From Strigamia acuminata (lineage: Eukaryota > Arthropoda > Chilopoda > Geophilomorpha > Linotaeniidae), in contig OX442320.1 of NCBI GenBank assembly GCA_949358305.1, positions 7,022,259 to 7,086,258 on the forward strand: 64,000 nucleotides of DNA. The letters are read 5' to 3'. This document shows, one piece after another, positions 21,680-35,347 of this stretch. The number at the start of each line of letters is the position of its first letter. Position 1 is the stretch's first letter. Under the pieces are notes generated by a model. That model searched no databases, was not told the DNA's origin, and worked only from the letters and a program-made list of their open reading frames with translations. The position numbers were made by a program, and so were the translations under genes.

Positions 21680-22560
21680 TAATGAAGAAGGGTTTCATCA
21701 AGTAAACTAAAATCAAAACAATCCATTTATATAAACCAAATGTATAATTTTTTTTTTTAGATTTTTTTATATCCAAAATTAAAAATATAAACATTTAATT
21801 TCATAAACTCAATTCTATTGTATTTTTAAAATGTAATTCAAGCCAACTTAGTGGGCGCGGGCTTAATTCAATCATGCGTTTATTCCTTTCTTTTTCTCCA
21901 CGCTTCACTTTCGACCTTCAGATATCCATAACATTCCCAACAAGACACTTTTTCTTTTCCTCCAAAACTCATCAAACCCTATCAAATTACACCATAACAA
22001 CCCAAAAAAAAATCAAACACAAAAAATAAATAAATACAAATAAATAATTACACATTAAACTGCAGTATTAATTTTTTTTATACATATATATATTTAATAT
22101 AATATCCATCGTCATATATCAGCGAGATTTTCATTTCATCCAACATTTCCTGCGCACCTGCTGCTGGTTGCTATTCAAACAATTTTATCACCCGATACAG
22201 CAAACATTGATCTACATACACCACAGATAAAGGGTTTTTCAACACAAAAATCAAGCTGTCTATACAAAACTTTAACGTGGCCATGACCTAAAGGAGAACT
22301 GACCTCAAAATGCTCGTCTAAACACGTACCAGGTATGGACAACTTTTTTTTCTCTCTCTCACTTTAATCAATTCCAAACAAAACAAAAAAATAAAAACAA
22401 AAAAATAAAAATAAAAAAATTTTATCTTAATCTTATCACTAATTCATTATCTAGTGACGCGTGAAATTGTTTATTTATCTAATCACTCATTTTCTTTTCC
22501 TTCGTCTTGGTTTTAGCTGAGAAAAGTGAAAAGTGCCAGGCACTAACCGGAAGGAATTGT
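21680..22560. other. Gene-free AT-rich spacer after the array
   Basis: About 0.9 kb of AT-rich sequence with A-runs. No coding potential or family repeat seen. It separates the tandem array from the diverged relative downstream. Confidence 0.6.
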
Positions 22561-22586
22561 GCGATTGCGTTGCGTAGGTGGCCGGG

Positions 22587-25500
22587 ATGGCAACTCCTCA
22601 CCTGGCGCCTCACCTGACTGGCACTGGCATCGAGTGGCGTCGTTTTCGTTCCCAGGCGCACCTGCTACTAGTTGCCATGGCTTTTATTCTCTCCATGGCA
22701 CAGTCCTTGGAATTAGAGGGTAAGTCGACTCGAATTTTTCACACCACTTTGTACGAATCGTTATCAAATCCGTCCCTTCATTCCTACCCTTCGTTTTCAC
22801 CCCAAAACTCACTGCTCTTCTAATTGTTTTTGTTGCCAAGGACACACCCACATGGAAAACCCGTTTATATTTAAACTACGTTTAAATTTCGCCATTTTCG
22901 ACCCAATCCCTTTAAAAACTCGATGAAATACATCGATTTTTTTTTCTCCTTTCCAACTTTCTCACGTGATTTGGAAACGAAAGTGTGTTCGTCGCCGTCC
23001 ACGACGATTAAGAGATTAATTTTATAAGAGCCTTGGAAGTGATAAATATTTAATTAAAAACGAGTGTCTGGTTGTTGTTGTGACTGAAAATTTAAACCAT
23101 CTCGTCACAATGGTGGATATTTCCTCGTTAAGCAATCACGCATCATTAGTTGCATCATCGTTTTCTCACCATAAAATTGTTTACATCCTTTTATGTTAAA
23201 TTTTTTTTACGAAATTTCACCTGGATTTATATTTAATGTAGATAAAATTCAAATAATCGTTTCTCAATATCCTGTCATATTTTCCCGGATATTTTCCACT
23301 TGAAAAGCGATAAAATCCAGTCGAAAAGTGATCGCATTTTGGACTTTGCGCCACCTGTCAGTAACGCGTGACCTTAAATTTCCTTCCACGACTTGCAAAT
23401 CGAATATTAAACGCGTTTTCAACAGGAAATCGCAAATTGGAGCAACATGTGGTTTGCGCGCATGCATGTCGTCATTCTCGAATGCAAACAAGCAATAATA
23501 GTCGTCCGACACAATATCAGATGACTAATTGAGGACACTGAACTGGTATTCAACGTAAAATAAACATATACGTTTTCATTTTCTCGTTTCCCCATGGGAA
23601 AATCGACGTCCTAAATATATAATATTAAATGCAGCGACGTTGCCAAGTATAGAAAACTAGCTTGTCATCGATTTCCCAAGGTAGCATGCTGCAAGGTTGC
23701 GTTGCCTAGCAACCGACGTATACAAATGCCATTTTATTATTATAAAACAGGAAACCAGATTTGCATGAGTTGCCAATAAAAATTAATTAACCTTAACTAA
23801 CGATTTTTTTTTCTCTCTTTTTCAAGAGCGAAAATGCAATCACACGAGCCAATGTAACGTCATTATAGGAGAATCATGTCACGAGGACAAAGTATGTCGT
23901 TGCGAGCCCCCTTCGTGCACTCGAAGTAAGTATCCCCATCCCCACAATGGCGCTTTAGTCTAAGACCTTGTCAACACCAAAGTCTCAAGGTGGAATCCTT
24001 GAAAGGCGATCCGCTTCCGGTACCGCGAAGGTCAACAAGTACAGCTTTTAAACAAAACACTGCAATTTAAAACTATTAAACGCCAATTGAGTGCACATGT
24101 GTGCGAATCAATTTGCCCAACCAGCCGCTTCTTTTTGTGTTATTTAATATTTTTATATAAAATTTTAAGTGTTTTGTTTCGCACTCGCTTTTCGTTGATT
24201 TTCATGTTTTTATTATTTTTTTTCACCTCAGTGTTGACTTTACCCGTCAAATGTACAGAAGATGTAGATTGTGGTCAGATCATTTCTTTCAGTCACTGCA
24301 TGCATCACTCTTGTGTTTGTCTCCCTGGATATAGACCACTTGCTTTTGGTAGTGCATGTGAACTCATTACCATACCAGGTACTTATCCCAAAAGAAAATT
24401 TTGCTTCACAAATCTCTTCTCTTCTCTTGGACCTGTGGTGTATGCACAAACTTAAGCCCAATCGTCGACTGACCATATCGTCAACGGTGTCTGAAAGTTT
24501 CTATATAGTTACAAAACCACGTGAAAAACCCAATAAAATAATTTTAATCCATATCCCATGGTCGGTTTGAGAGAAACGCACTCTTCGACAGGGCTGGACT
24601 GGGAACAAATTTATTGACGGGAAATCTGGGTGTCCGGGCCACAATTAATGAAGTCTGGACAGGCCACAGCGGCCACGGGCCACCGGGAAACACCCGGTAG
24701 CCCGCCGGGCCAGTTCAGCACTGCTCTTCGAACAGTTGGTGCAGTTTTGACATCAACTTGGAAGTCCATATCTCGAAATCCGTCGCTCGGATTATGATAA
24801 AACTTTGTCCTACCGTGGTTTCTTGACATTTTCCAAACTTTCAGGATGTTTTTTTCTTAACAAGGTGGGGGTTGACCCTCCAATAACCTAACCTTAACCA
24901 GTTATACTTAATCAGAACACTAGAACAGCTCCGCCCACTACTGAAAATGTATGGTCAACGATATGGCCAGTCAATGATTTGTCTGTAGCCCGTTTGCACA
25001 CGCAAACGCGATTGATTTTTGTTCTTTCTTAAAAATAACTTTTTTCCAGAGCCGACCAGTCCGACTTCCTTGTGGCCTGGCAGACCGAACCCGCCTTTCA
25101 GGTCGGCAGGAGAGACCGATTACTCCGGCGTGGTCAAAATGGCACTCGGAGCGGCCATTGTAATGTTAGCCGGCGTCATTCTCGCGCTAGTCTGGAACTT
25201 GTACAGGTGAATTGATATTGGACAAGCCAAGAGTTAACAACATTTATTTGCAAATATTTAAAACGAGCAGAGAAAGAAGAAGAGCGAGAAGAGCTCTCGC
25301 GGGACAAAACATGACACGGAACAGAAGACCGCCTCGAACATCACGCAGACCACTTCGAATGCGTGGGTGCAACGATAGACCCGACAATCCACCCGGATAT
25401 GATGATGTTTTCTTTATTACCACATCAGAACCGGGTCGCAGGCACGAAAAACCACCCTCATACGAAGAAGCTCTCAGAGACCAACAAGTTTGTTGATATA

Positions 25501-27344
25501 CCATAGACACCGAGTGTTTCCAATTCGTACTAGGAGAAGCCGCTTACTCTTTTCTTACTGCCATGAAAGTGACTTAATGGGGTATTAGTGATATGTCAGG
25601 CAAACTAGACAAATACAATGGAGGTTGACTTAATGGAGATACCAAGCCATCATATTGGCTCCAGTGGCAACCCTACAGTTCACGTCCGGTATCTTGATGC
25701 CAAATTCATTCTGCGCATCCGAAGTAATATTTGGCAGTGTTAAAGGCTAGTTCACAATGCTGCAAGTAGAAGGACACAATATGCTGTGCAGAAAATTGGT
25801 CACAGCATTGTGAACTAGCCTTTACGCTTAATAATGCTAAAATAAAGTAAATAAACAACAATAAACTCTTTAACAAAAGTAATTTACAACATGCTTTATA
25901 TCTTTTGTGTGCAACAGCTTGAATGTGTGTGAAGAATGTGATGTGCAGTTTGAATTTGGCATCAAGGTACCGACTGAAAACTCTTGGCTCTTGGAATTTG
26001 GGAGGTTACATACTGATTGGGAGACAAAGAGAAGCAGATGCCCCTGGGAGGAAATTTTAGCGGACTGGTAAAAAATCCTAGGGTCACCACTGGTTAGCTG
26101 CATGTTACTGCATACCGTTATATACATTCCTCACATGTCATACTTTACATGGCCTAAATGCCTGTGACTTATGAATGGCAGCAATCAGAAGAACTGAGCA
26201 TGCACAATCTTGAGTCCTCAATCAATACATTTTTGTTTCCGAACACTGAATGCCTTGGTGTAAACCAACACAAACACTGCAAAAGTCACTTCTTCATGAC
26301 AGAAAAGAAAGTCTGCAGTGACTTATTTTGTACTGCCACAAACCAAGGATAACATAGTCACGTATCCACATGTTCAGTACGTTTTGCCACCAATGGAGCC
26401 ACATAATATATAGCTGCACTGTATTCTGGGATGACAACAGGTAAGTTGGCAAGCAATGCATGACACGTGATTCCTGTCATCCAATCAGCGCACAGAACAA
26501 CGAATCAATACGAAATAGCACACGGATCTGTGTCCACGTTATCCTCGGTTCATGGTTTTTCCTAGTTTTCATCTCTTAAACTTAAACCGTCCTAAAGGAC
26601 ACTCTAGGTGCATTCAAAAACTCTAAAACGTATGCAAAACTCGTTTCGTGTTTGTACGTGACATCATTCCCATTGAATAACATTCCCATGTTTGAATGCA
26701 CCTTTTATCAGAATTGAAGGCGCTTATTGAATAGCCATCACAGATTTATTGATAAATTTCCTTTCCAGATCCCAATAGTCACGCCTCCAGCCTACCTCAA
26801 CTTAGGCTTCAACAGCGACGTTCCATGCGCTGCCGGCTACTACCAACCGGTAGCGACAAGTGCAGAAAACCCGGCGCACACTGCCAATTCCAACGGGCCA
26901 ACACAAGCGAGGGCGAGCACGCACATTCTAAACGTAGCCAGCATAATAAATAGGCTCAAACTCAATAGACAGCAAACCAGTGCTGCTAACAATTCGAGTG
27001 ATAGTGCTACAGTCGAGGACGAGTCTCCCGCGCCAACGTGCACTTTGCGAAGAACCAAATCTGGCCGCGCTCCAGATGACATTTGCCCGGTACAATGCGA
27101 AAGCCTTGTTGACCAAGTTTCATTGCGCCGAAGTAATTCCAATCCCATTGCGACGGCGTCTATCGATCAATCGGCCAGCCAGAGCCAGCCGCTCGATACT
27201 GCTCATGTGATCGGTGACACTTCTATCAATAACGACAGCTCCCTCAGCGACTCCCCCGACTCCGAATTAACCCCAGTCGCCGCTCATTACAAGGATGATG
27301 AACCAAGTGCGGATCTGTCTGTCGTTATCGACCGCCAGAGTTGA
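22587..27344 (+). CDS. Diverged single-copy relative of the array with up to three PPxY motifs
   Basis: Exons 22587-22719, 23827-23925, 24232-24378, 25050-25206, 25271-25487 and 26769-27344 give 442 aa in frame. An internal signal-anchor-like stretch (HLLLVAMAFILSMAQS), two Cys modules (KCNHTSQCNVIIGESC..CRC; KCTEDVDCGQ...CVCLPGY, the second EB/EGF-like), one membrane helix (ALGAAIVMLAGVILALVW), a very basic stop-transfer region, then NPPGYDDV and KPPSYEEAL, and in the last exon TPPAY followed by a Ser-rich tail. Exon phases match the array genes (1,1,1,2,0). The fifth donor (CAA|GTTTGT) is weak. Without it translation ends at 25496 (253 aa) and PPAY is lost. Longer introns and no tandem copy suggest a founder or sister locus. 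Polyadenylation signal AATAAA near 27,473. Confidence 0.75.
24589..24723. mobile_element. 135-bp hAT-type MITE
   Basis: Termini CAGGGCTGGACTGG and (inverse) CAGTGCTGAACTGG, flanked by a perfect 8-bp CTCTTCGA duplication. Lies in an intron. Confidence 0.88.
25741..25824. mobile_element. 84-bp near-perfect hairpin element
   Basis: TAAAGGCTAGTTCACAATGC plus TG, and its exact inverse at 25803-25824 (22-bp arms). Probably a minimal MITE. Confidence 0.75.
26606..26703. mobile_element. Short MITE of the GCATTCAAA family
   Basis: AGGTGCATTCAAA / TTTGAATGCACCT ends. The interior is ~80% like the copy at 33,645-33,806 (CTCTAAAACGTATGCAAAAC). Confidence 0.7.
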
Positions 27345-27499
27345 GATCTCAATCATCAAGTGCCTAGAATTAATGACCAGATTCAAATTCCGTCATCGAG
27401 GATGTGATTTTTTTTTTCTTCTTTCTCTTTTTAAATTTAAATTAATGACTGAATAATAAGTTATTCAAGTTTAATAAAAGTTTTCAAGTGTTTTTAACC

Positions 27500-29080
27500 C
27501 TTTTATTTATTACAAAGTGCCTTGAATAGACGGAGGGATGGTTAAAGCTGAATTTATTGACACAAGCTGCCAGTAAGCATAATAATTTTGCAATTACGTG
27601 TAATTATTATTAAACAGGCCGGTTTTTGCGCAATAAGTATACGGTTCAGGCTTGATGCTAATAGAATTTGTGTTTATCAAAGATCCTGTGATTTATTTAG
27701 TTGAAATAAAAGTGCTAAAGTGAATTATTTTGCACTTTTGGATTTGGATCTAATTGCACTGCTTTTGTACAGGTGATTAACGAATTAAAAACATTTTCCG
27801 ACTATGTTGTTTTTATATACAATAAATTCCATTTCGTACACATTTGTTTTATTATTCTTATATTCCGAGACTGGACTTTATATATTTATATAAATATCTA
27901 TATTATGTAGAACTAAAAACTGGTTATTATACAAGTGAAACATCTGACATAACTACATTGACTTGTAGGCACGGTTAATTTTTATACCTTAGTTTGATAT
28001 GATTATTCCTTGATTTACAATATAAATGAACACCAGATTACTACGGACAAAATTCATCTTGATTAATTACACTTTCAACCGGAAGATGGCGACGTGTTCG
28101 CAAAATGGAATCATTCTATCATTTGGTAGATTTAAGCTTAGCTTAGCACACAAAAAAACTTCAATTCATTGATGCAATAAGCTTTTTTCCAGCTTTTTAA
28201 TCCCTTTTTTTTTCTTTTTTAATACCCAATCTATCAAATAAATGTTGACACAAATTCCAGTACACTCATTCGTCGTTTCTACTATTTTTATAACCGTTAC
28301 CTTACATGAAGGAACGCAGTGAATACCTAAAATCCCCTTTTCAATAAAAACAACAAAAAACCAAGTCACTTTTCTATTGTCAAAAATTTCCTTCTTGTGG
28401 CCGGAAAAACATGGATGGTTGTAATCTTGTTTAAACGTTACCTAACCCACAAAATTTTCCACTTAATGCACGATATAAACCTAGAAATTCACTACAAATA
28501 ACATGATATTTTAGCAAAAAAAGAAGAAAAACAATTATATATTCAAAAATACAATAATATATTTGATGTATTTCAAAATAACAGCCATTTTTAAACAACG
28601 CCATAAAATTCAAATGCCAACTTAACCCGTCAAGCCATAAATTCAAACCAACGACCAATATATTCCCTTCCACACATAACACCGGCCCGAAACGCAAAAA
28701 AACGATATTTTTCAAGCAAAGTAAACAAACAGACAAAAAAATGTAGAAAACTTCAAGCAAAAGCACAAGCAGAACAATTTTTTAATCAGCCACAGCCCAC
28801 AGATAGAGAAACGAGACAAAATAAGCCAAAGTTAAAGAGATAAATAATTACCGCCCCAAAGCAACTGTAAACTGCCACCACAAGCTAGAGTGCAGCATCG
28901 CACATCGTTTTTCATCCAATCTACAATATTAGCTACTTTTTAGGCAGCAAATACCGACTACAAATCACTTTAAGCCGCCGTCATTAAACGGAAAAAGTTT
29001 TTTAGATTTTTTTTTTTTAAGTTTAACTTTTTATATAGTTTTATACAACGCAAGCAAATTGTATTCCCAGCTCCGATATA
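27500..29080. other. Convergent intergenic and 3' region without a clear gene
   Basis: AT-rich sequence between the + gene ending near 27.4 kb and the minus gene whose stop is at 29,088. It probably includes the latter's 3' UTR. A 111-codon minus-strand open frame at 28,431-28,766 lacks homology and codon structure and is not called. Confidence 0.5.
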
Positions 29081-29087
29081 TATATTT

Positions 29088-32000
29088 TTAATCAAACTTG
29101 GTTTTTCCAAATATGAAGTTCCCTGCTGATTTTGGATCATCAGACATAAAGTATTCCTTCCACAGTTTTCGAAAATAATCCTTCGTCACTTTGACAGTGT
29201 TGTTCTGAAACACAATAAATAAAAACAAAAAAGAACATTTTAAAAACGTTTCCAAACGTCATCGAGTGAATTAGAATCAATTAAAAACCCATTTAAATCA
29301 ATTTAACCCATTAACGTGTAGCAAAATGAGTAATTAAGCATTAAATCAAGTCACTTGTACAATTCAACTACACCAATCACACAAATCCCTTAATTGATTA
29401 CGAAAAGAGATGCGTAGATGAAGAAAAATTTCTTTTTCTTCGCAGTGATGTATGTGTCTTGAAATGACTTGTGACTATACTCTGGCTCATCGTAAGAGGG
29501 AGACCAGTTCCTATTGGCCGAGCCATTTCACTGGTGTAGGTATACATAAAAGTAGACCAAAATACGTGTTTAGTGCTTGCCAGACAAAACAATCAATCAT
29601 AAAATTCAAAAATTGTTTGCTTTCCTGACAAAGCAACCAATAAACTGAACGAACTGAACAAACATGTATTTTGAAAAAAATAACAGCATAAAGGATTGCT
29701 TTAAGATTTTTTAAAACATTTTATTATTAAATAAAAGTCAATTAACATCATTTCAACCATTACAATAATCAAACAAATTAAAAACACAACAAAACTAGAT
29801 TTCCTGGTGGTAGTATAAAGGCAACAGTTAGGAGTAAACAGGCTCGGCGAATAGGAACTGGTCCCCCTCTTACGATGAGCCAGAGTATACGTGACGGGAA
29901 ACATATACCGTATTACCCCGCTTATTGCCGCATGTCGTTATAGTGCGAGTATTACCGGCATGCCAATAAACCCCGTTTTTAACGGCATTTTTTTAAATTT
30001 TGAGCCCAAAACATGCTTAAAACGCATACTTAGATGTCCAAGATGTAGGAAATTGGCCTAGTCTAGTGTATTTATAGGTCTGTTGTAAGCTTATAACATA
30101 GACAAGTAACTCAGCCAGAGAGCACATTAGATATAGTTAGAATCGAGTTATATATGTAGCACATTTATGAAGACTTTTCATAGTCCTGTAGCCCTTTAGC
30201 CCTGGCTGCCACAACTACAGGGCCACCATTTTGTGTGAAACACTTTCATCAATTTGCCCACGTTTTCTCTTCGTTTATATATCACGGTCAGCAAATATGA
30301 CATGTATGCCACATCGGCACAATTCCAGCCTCGGTCCCTTGTCACTGCCAACTGCATAATAATCTTGGCACTCACTTATAATGGAAAAATGATCCAAATA
30401 AAAATGAAAATAAAAATCCCCATTCACCCATTTCATTTCACATTTCATCTAGGGTCAATCCCTTTTTTTCCCTTCTTCTCATTTTAGTGAACATTCCATC
30501 ACAGAACAAAATTGCCTGTTCAAATCCACCCACAGGAAAGAAGGTAAAGTTGAATTTAATCAAGTTACCAACCCGCCAAACCGTTCCTTCATCAATGTAC
30601 AAAATTCGCACCTGGCCTCATTAATCACGTGCACGAACAAAGAAACAGCTATCAAAAAATATAAGCTCCTTCATTCCTGATCCAAAAAGTAATTAGCCAT
30701 CGCTTTCGTGAGACATTATCTCAAATTCGGTTCAAGAATTAAAACCAGGTCTTCAAATGATAACATTTAGCTGTTTTCCAGGTCTATTTCCCATTAGAAC
30801 AGGCAGAAAAATTTGAAGGAGGTTAACTGAAATTAAAACAAAACATGCTAACCGAAGTTTAAGAAGGGAAACACCGTAGTAAAATAACGGCTTTAAGCCT
30901 AAAAAGGGTTGCTTTTCTGTTTTCTCACATTAAAAGGCATCTAGTTACTACCCAAGTAACACAATGAACGATTTAATTTCGCATTTAATATTGTATCTTC
31001 ACAGAAGCGATGTTAAATCGATCATCCGTGCTACTAGGGTGCGGTAAGTTGCCAAAAAGAAGTTGTCATGGATAACTATCCACCAACTTGAGTTTTACAC
31101 CATGTTATTGGTTTCATAAAATGTCCTGGATAAAGCTAAGTACACATGACCTGATTCCGTGCACGGAATGGTCACTTTCCGTGAGCAGCCAGAAGTTTTG
31201 GTCGACATGGTACACATAGTTCCGCTTACCACACACGGAAACTTTCTGGCGACCGGAATTCTATTCTTTCTGGCAGTTCAAATAGTTTCCGTGCACAAAC
31301 AAATTCTATGTACCCAGAATGCATTGTGGTAATGCGATCAATCGTGGCTGGCCGTACATAAGACGGAGGTGGATACTGAATACAAAGACAGACAATACTA
31401 AAAATATTTGATTAATTTATTTTATAATTTATTATTAATCATTAATTTAAAAATACTGTAATCCATTGATTTTGCACAATCAAACTACAATATTTTGTAA
31501 AAGTGGTCACCATTTGCAATTACAACACATGCATGAATTGTGTGTACCAAACAATTTCCGCACACGGAAACACACAGCCAAACACAGGCGAAATCATTTC
31601 GTTTGCGGCGTGACAACCTGAAAATTAAAACTCTGAATATTCAGAGTTCGAAAGTCTTGTGTGTACTTAGCTTAAGCAAGCACCTCCATTAAAACAGGAC
31701 TTCTTACACTTTGTTCACTCGCAACACTCAGTTACACGACCCCATATACAGTAGGTCTAAGAAGGGATGTACTACATTTTAGCGATTTCATTTTAGCGAT
31801 TTCATTTTAGCGATTTCATTTTAGCGACACACCGTTTTATCGAACGTGTCATTTTAGCGACACAAAACAGCACTAATACTAACACTAATTCCTAAGAAGG
31901 GCTAACAAGGGGGCTGTGCCCCCCCTTGACCCCCGCGAACCTAACCTTGCTGGTTTTTTGATGCAAACCATGTTATTGAGCCGGCTTGTCGCGGTAAATC

Positions 32001-35000
32001 GTGTCGCTAAAACGTGATCGCTAAAATGGGACTTTTTTGGTAAAAATCGCTAAAATGAGCGTTGCTAAAATGAGCGTTGCTAAAATGACTATAACCGCTA
32101 AGAAGCCCTGCATTACAACAAACAAGTTAAGCCGCAGTACTGAAAACCCGGTCGTTTCCCTATAAAAATGAATTCTTTTGACTGCTACATTTGTGGCTGC
32201 CGCCATTTCCGCTGGCCAAAAGATAAATCAAGCCCAAAAAAGAAGAAAAATTTATTTTTGCAGGTGCAGATAGAATGCGCCTACTGTTTCTACGGCAAGA
32301 ACATCTGGCCCCCACCCCCAAATGGCTTTTCTATGCTTCCCCTACTTCAAATGCAAAGTTGTGTACTTACCCACCAAAAACGTCGAACAACGCACTAACC
32401 GAGGGTCACAAGACCGCGATATTAAATCACTCATCTTTTGCACTTACTTGGGAGAAAATCCGAAAAGCTTGTCGACATTCATCAGCGGGTATTTCGTAAT
32501 GCGTATACACAGAAATAAATTCGTTCTCGTCGATTATACCATCACCTGCAATCACAATCGATAAGGTTAAAACGCTTTTCTTTGCCAATTTTTCAACGTC
32601 GACTCATCAACCACCACGAAAAGAATAGAAATCGAATTCCTTTCATTAGCCACACCTGACACCTGTCCACATCCTTTTATATGCTAATCATTTTTTATCT
32701 CTCGGGTTATGTGCCCGTATTAATCGACTGCTGGCAAATAACGTCTTGCTTTAAACAAAATCAATAACAACTAAAATTTATATATGCTGTTTCAAACCAA
32801 CTTGGCAGTCCTCAAAAAAGAAACTGTTGCTATGACAACCTGCGATTTTCATCTATTGATTGCCTCCATTTTTATTTTATTTTAAACGAATTGCAGGTAG
32901 AAACAAAAATTTCTTTATCGATCGACTAATTTGATCAATCAAATATGTCACTTTTAGTGCAACTAAAAGAAAAAAAAACTATTTTTTTTCTTTCTCTTTT
33001 TTTCTTCTTCGTATACCTGAAGTGTCCTCGAGTTGGAACATGAAATCCATGTACTTGGTCTGCCAGTCTTCTTCTTCGTCGCTGTCTTTGGACCACATTT
33101 CATACCATTCGTCAGTTGTCACTTTATCATCGTTGTCGGTATCGGCTTTCGTGCGAAGGATCTCCCAGATGTGCATTAAATTATCGTACGTCTCCCGATA
33201 CTTGGCATGTTTTTCATCCCATCCGCGCATTCTGCATGTTTTCTACGCAAACGAAAACACATGAAAAATTCATTACAAATTTCAACTATACACTTTTCAT
33301 GCAAAACACGTCCAAAAACCCAGTTTAATTACTCCACTTTTAATTCTTACTACCGGAATTCAAATGACTAATGACTAAAACGCTCGGCACTGTGTCTTCG
33401 TCCGTACACCGCCCACCGATTTAACTAAACAAAGTCGAACGCCCGAAACAGATGCAGCCATGTAAAACTCGAGAGCAACCGCTTTACTGAATACTAATCA
33501 AAATCAACTCAAAAACATGCGCTTTAGTGCATTAAAAACTGGAGAAAAACTATAAAAAATCCAACATTATATAAAAACGATTCTTAAACCGTTTTTGGTG
33601 ATGTTTTTCGGCTGTTTTTGATATGATTCCATTCATAAAAACAGTAGCTGCATTCAAAAACTCTAAAACGTATGCAAAACTCGTTTCATGTTTGTACGTG
33701 ACGTCATTCCCATTGAATAACAGAATGTGCATTAGAAAAAGTTTCAGCAAAATTATCTTTAGCCAAAAGGCGATTATATTCGTCAAAAAGTTTTTGAATG
33801 CAGCTAGTAAAAACCGTAAAAGCCGAAACTTTGAACACGCCTATTAATTTACCCCCATGTTAATTCATCAAATTAAAATAAGTACTCAATCCCATTAATT
33901 AACTAGACAACATGACACATTTCAAACAAGAAAAAAAAATATTTTTTTAAAAATTTTTTTTAAACTCAATCTTCTTCTCAACGTATTTTCTCCGTTCCTT
34001 CCGACTCGAGTTTATTCAATTAACACATGGTTTCACCAAAGTAAAACCCATTCAATTCGCAAACGCCTTTTACAAACGTGAACTGCATAATTATGTGAAA
34101 TGTTTCCGACTTTCTTTTCTCCAGCTTAAGTATTGTGGAAACGCTTTTAAAATTCCAAAATCACCTCGATAAAAAAAATTGAAATTGAAAACTGCCTATG
34201 ATCAATAAGCACAAAACGGTTGGGAAATGAAAATTATTTAATTAATAATACATTTCATGCTCAAACTGCCTTTTAATCTTACAGCTACGCGCAATTTCAT
34301 TTTGGTCGCATATCATATTTTAATACCGGAGCTTTAGCAAACATTTTCACAGACTTACTCCCTAAATTATTCAACAACTCGACAGTTCCGTTGGGCATGA
34401 CACATAATTTCGATGGTTAAAAATTAAACAAAATGCAAAAACATTCCCAAGCTAAGAAAACATTCGAGAAAATGAAAATATTCAACAAAAAGTTAATCAT
34501 CCGTAAATCCAACGCATTTAAAGGAGATCTCACATACCTCAACTGCTAATTCGAAATCTCTGCCCTCTATTGTACCACTTTGATTGGTATCTAAAAAAAA
34601 AAAATTAAATTAAACTTTCGACGTATCAGGGTAAAATACAGGGTGTTCACAAAGTCTTCAAACAAAAGTAAATAATAATTTTTTTCTAATTAGTTATACA
34701 TTTCTATATTGGCCCTATTCGTTGCCCGGACGATATCTAAACGATATCAATTGTATAACATCAACAAATAAATGATGTTATTTATGAGAGAGTAACATCA
34801 TTTATTTGTTATTCATACAATTTATATTTTACGTCATATCTTCGTAAAATTTGCAATTTCTGTTCACGTCCTCTTTAACATAGCTTCATCGATGGCGGCC
34901 GTTATGTTTGCTTAATTTTTATAAGAAAAAAGACATCTCCGCAAACTAATGCGGACATGCCTTTTTTCTTATAAAACTTAGCTCGTATGATCTTAGTGTT

Positions 35001-35316
35001 ATAACCTTATGGGGTTACAAACTTGGTTGCGACAAGTATCCTTATAACCTATGTTATGTTCTTAAAGTTGCGAGGTGGAAAAAAAATTGTTGGCAGCTAT
35101 TTTGAGAAATCATAAGATTGGCTGCCTTATTTTATAAGGTACTCTCATAAAAATCCATTTTCCTTACGCTTACAGTCCATCTTTATGTTTATGACGCCAT
35201 AAGGATGGTCATTTATAAGTAAAAAAGCAAGTCCGCAAACGTTAGCGTGTATAAAAGGCTTTGTGTCCACCCTTCGTTTTCGCCAAGTCCTAAGTTAAAG
35301 TGCCGTTTATTTTGTA

Positions 35317-35347
<31 letters not shown>

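Noticed and set aside
28431-28766. 111-codon minus-strand frame with hydrophobic runs
   Set aside because: AT-rich 3' region of the calexcitin-like gene; composition typical of random poly-A/T frames.
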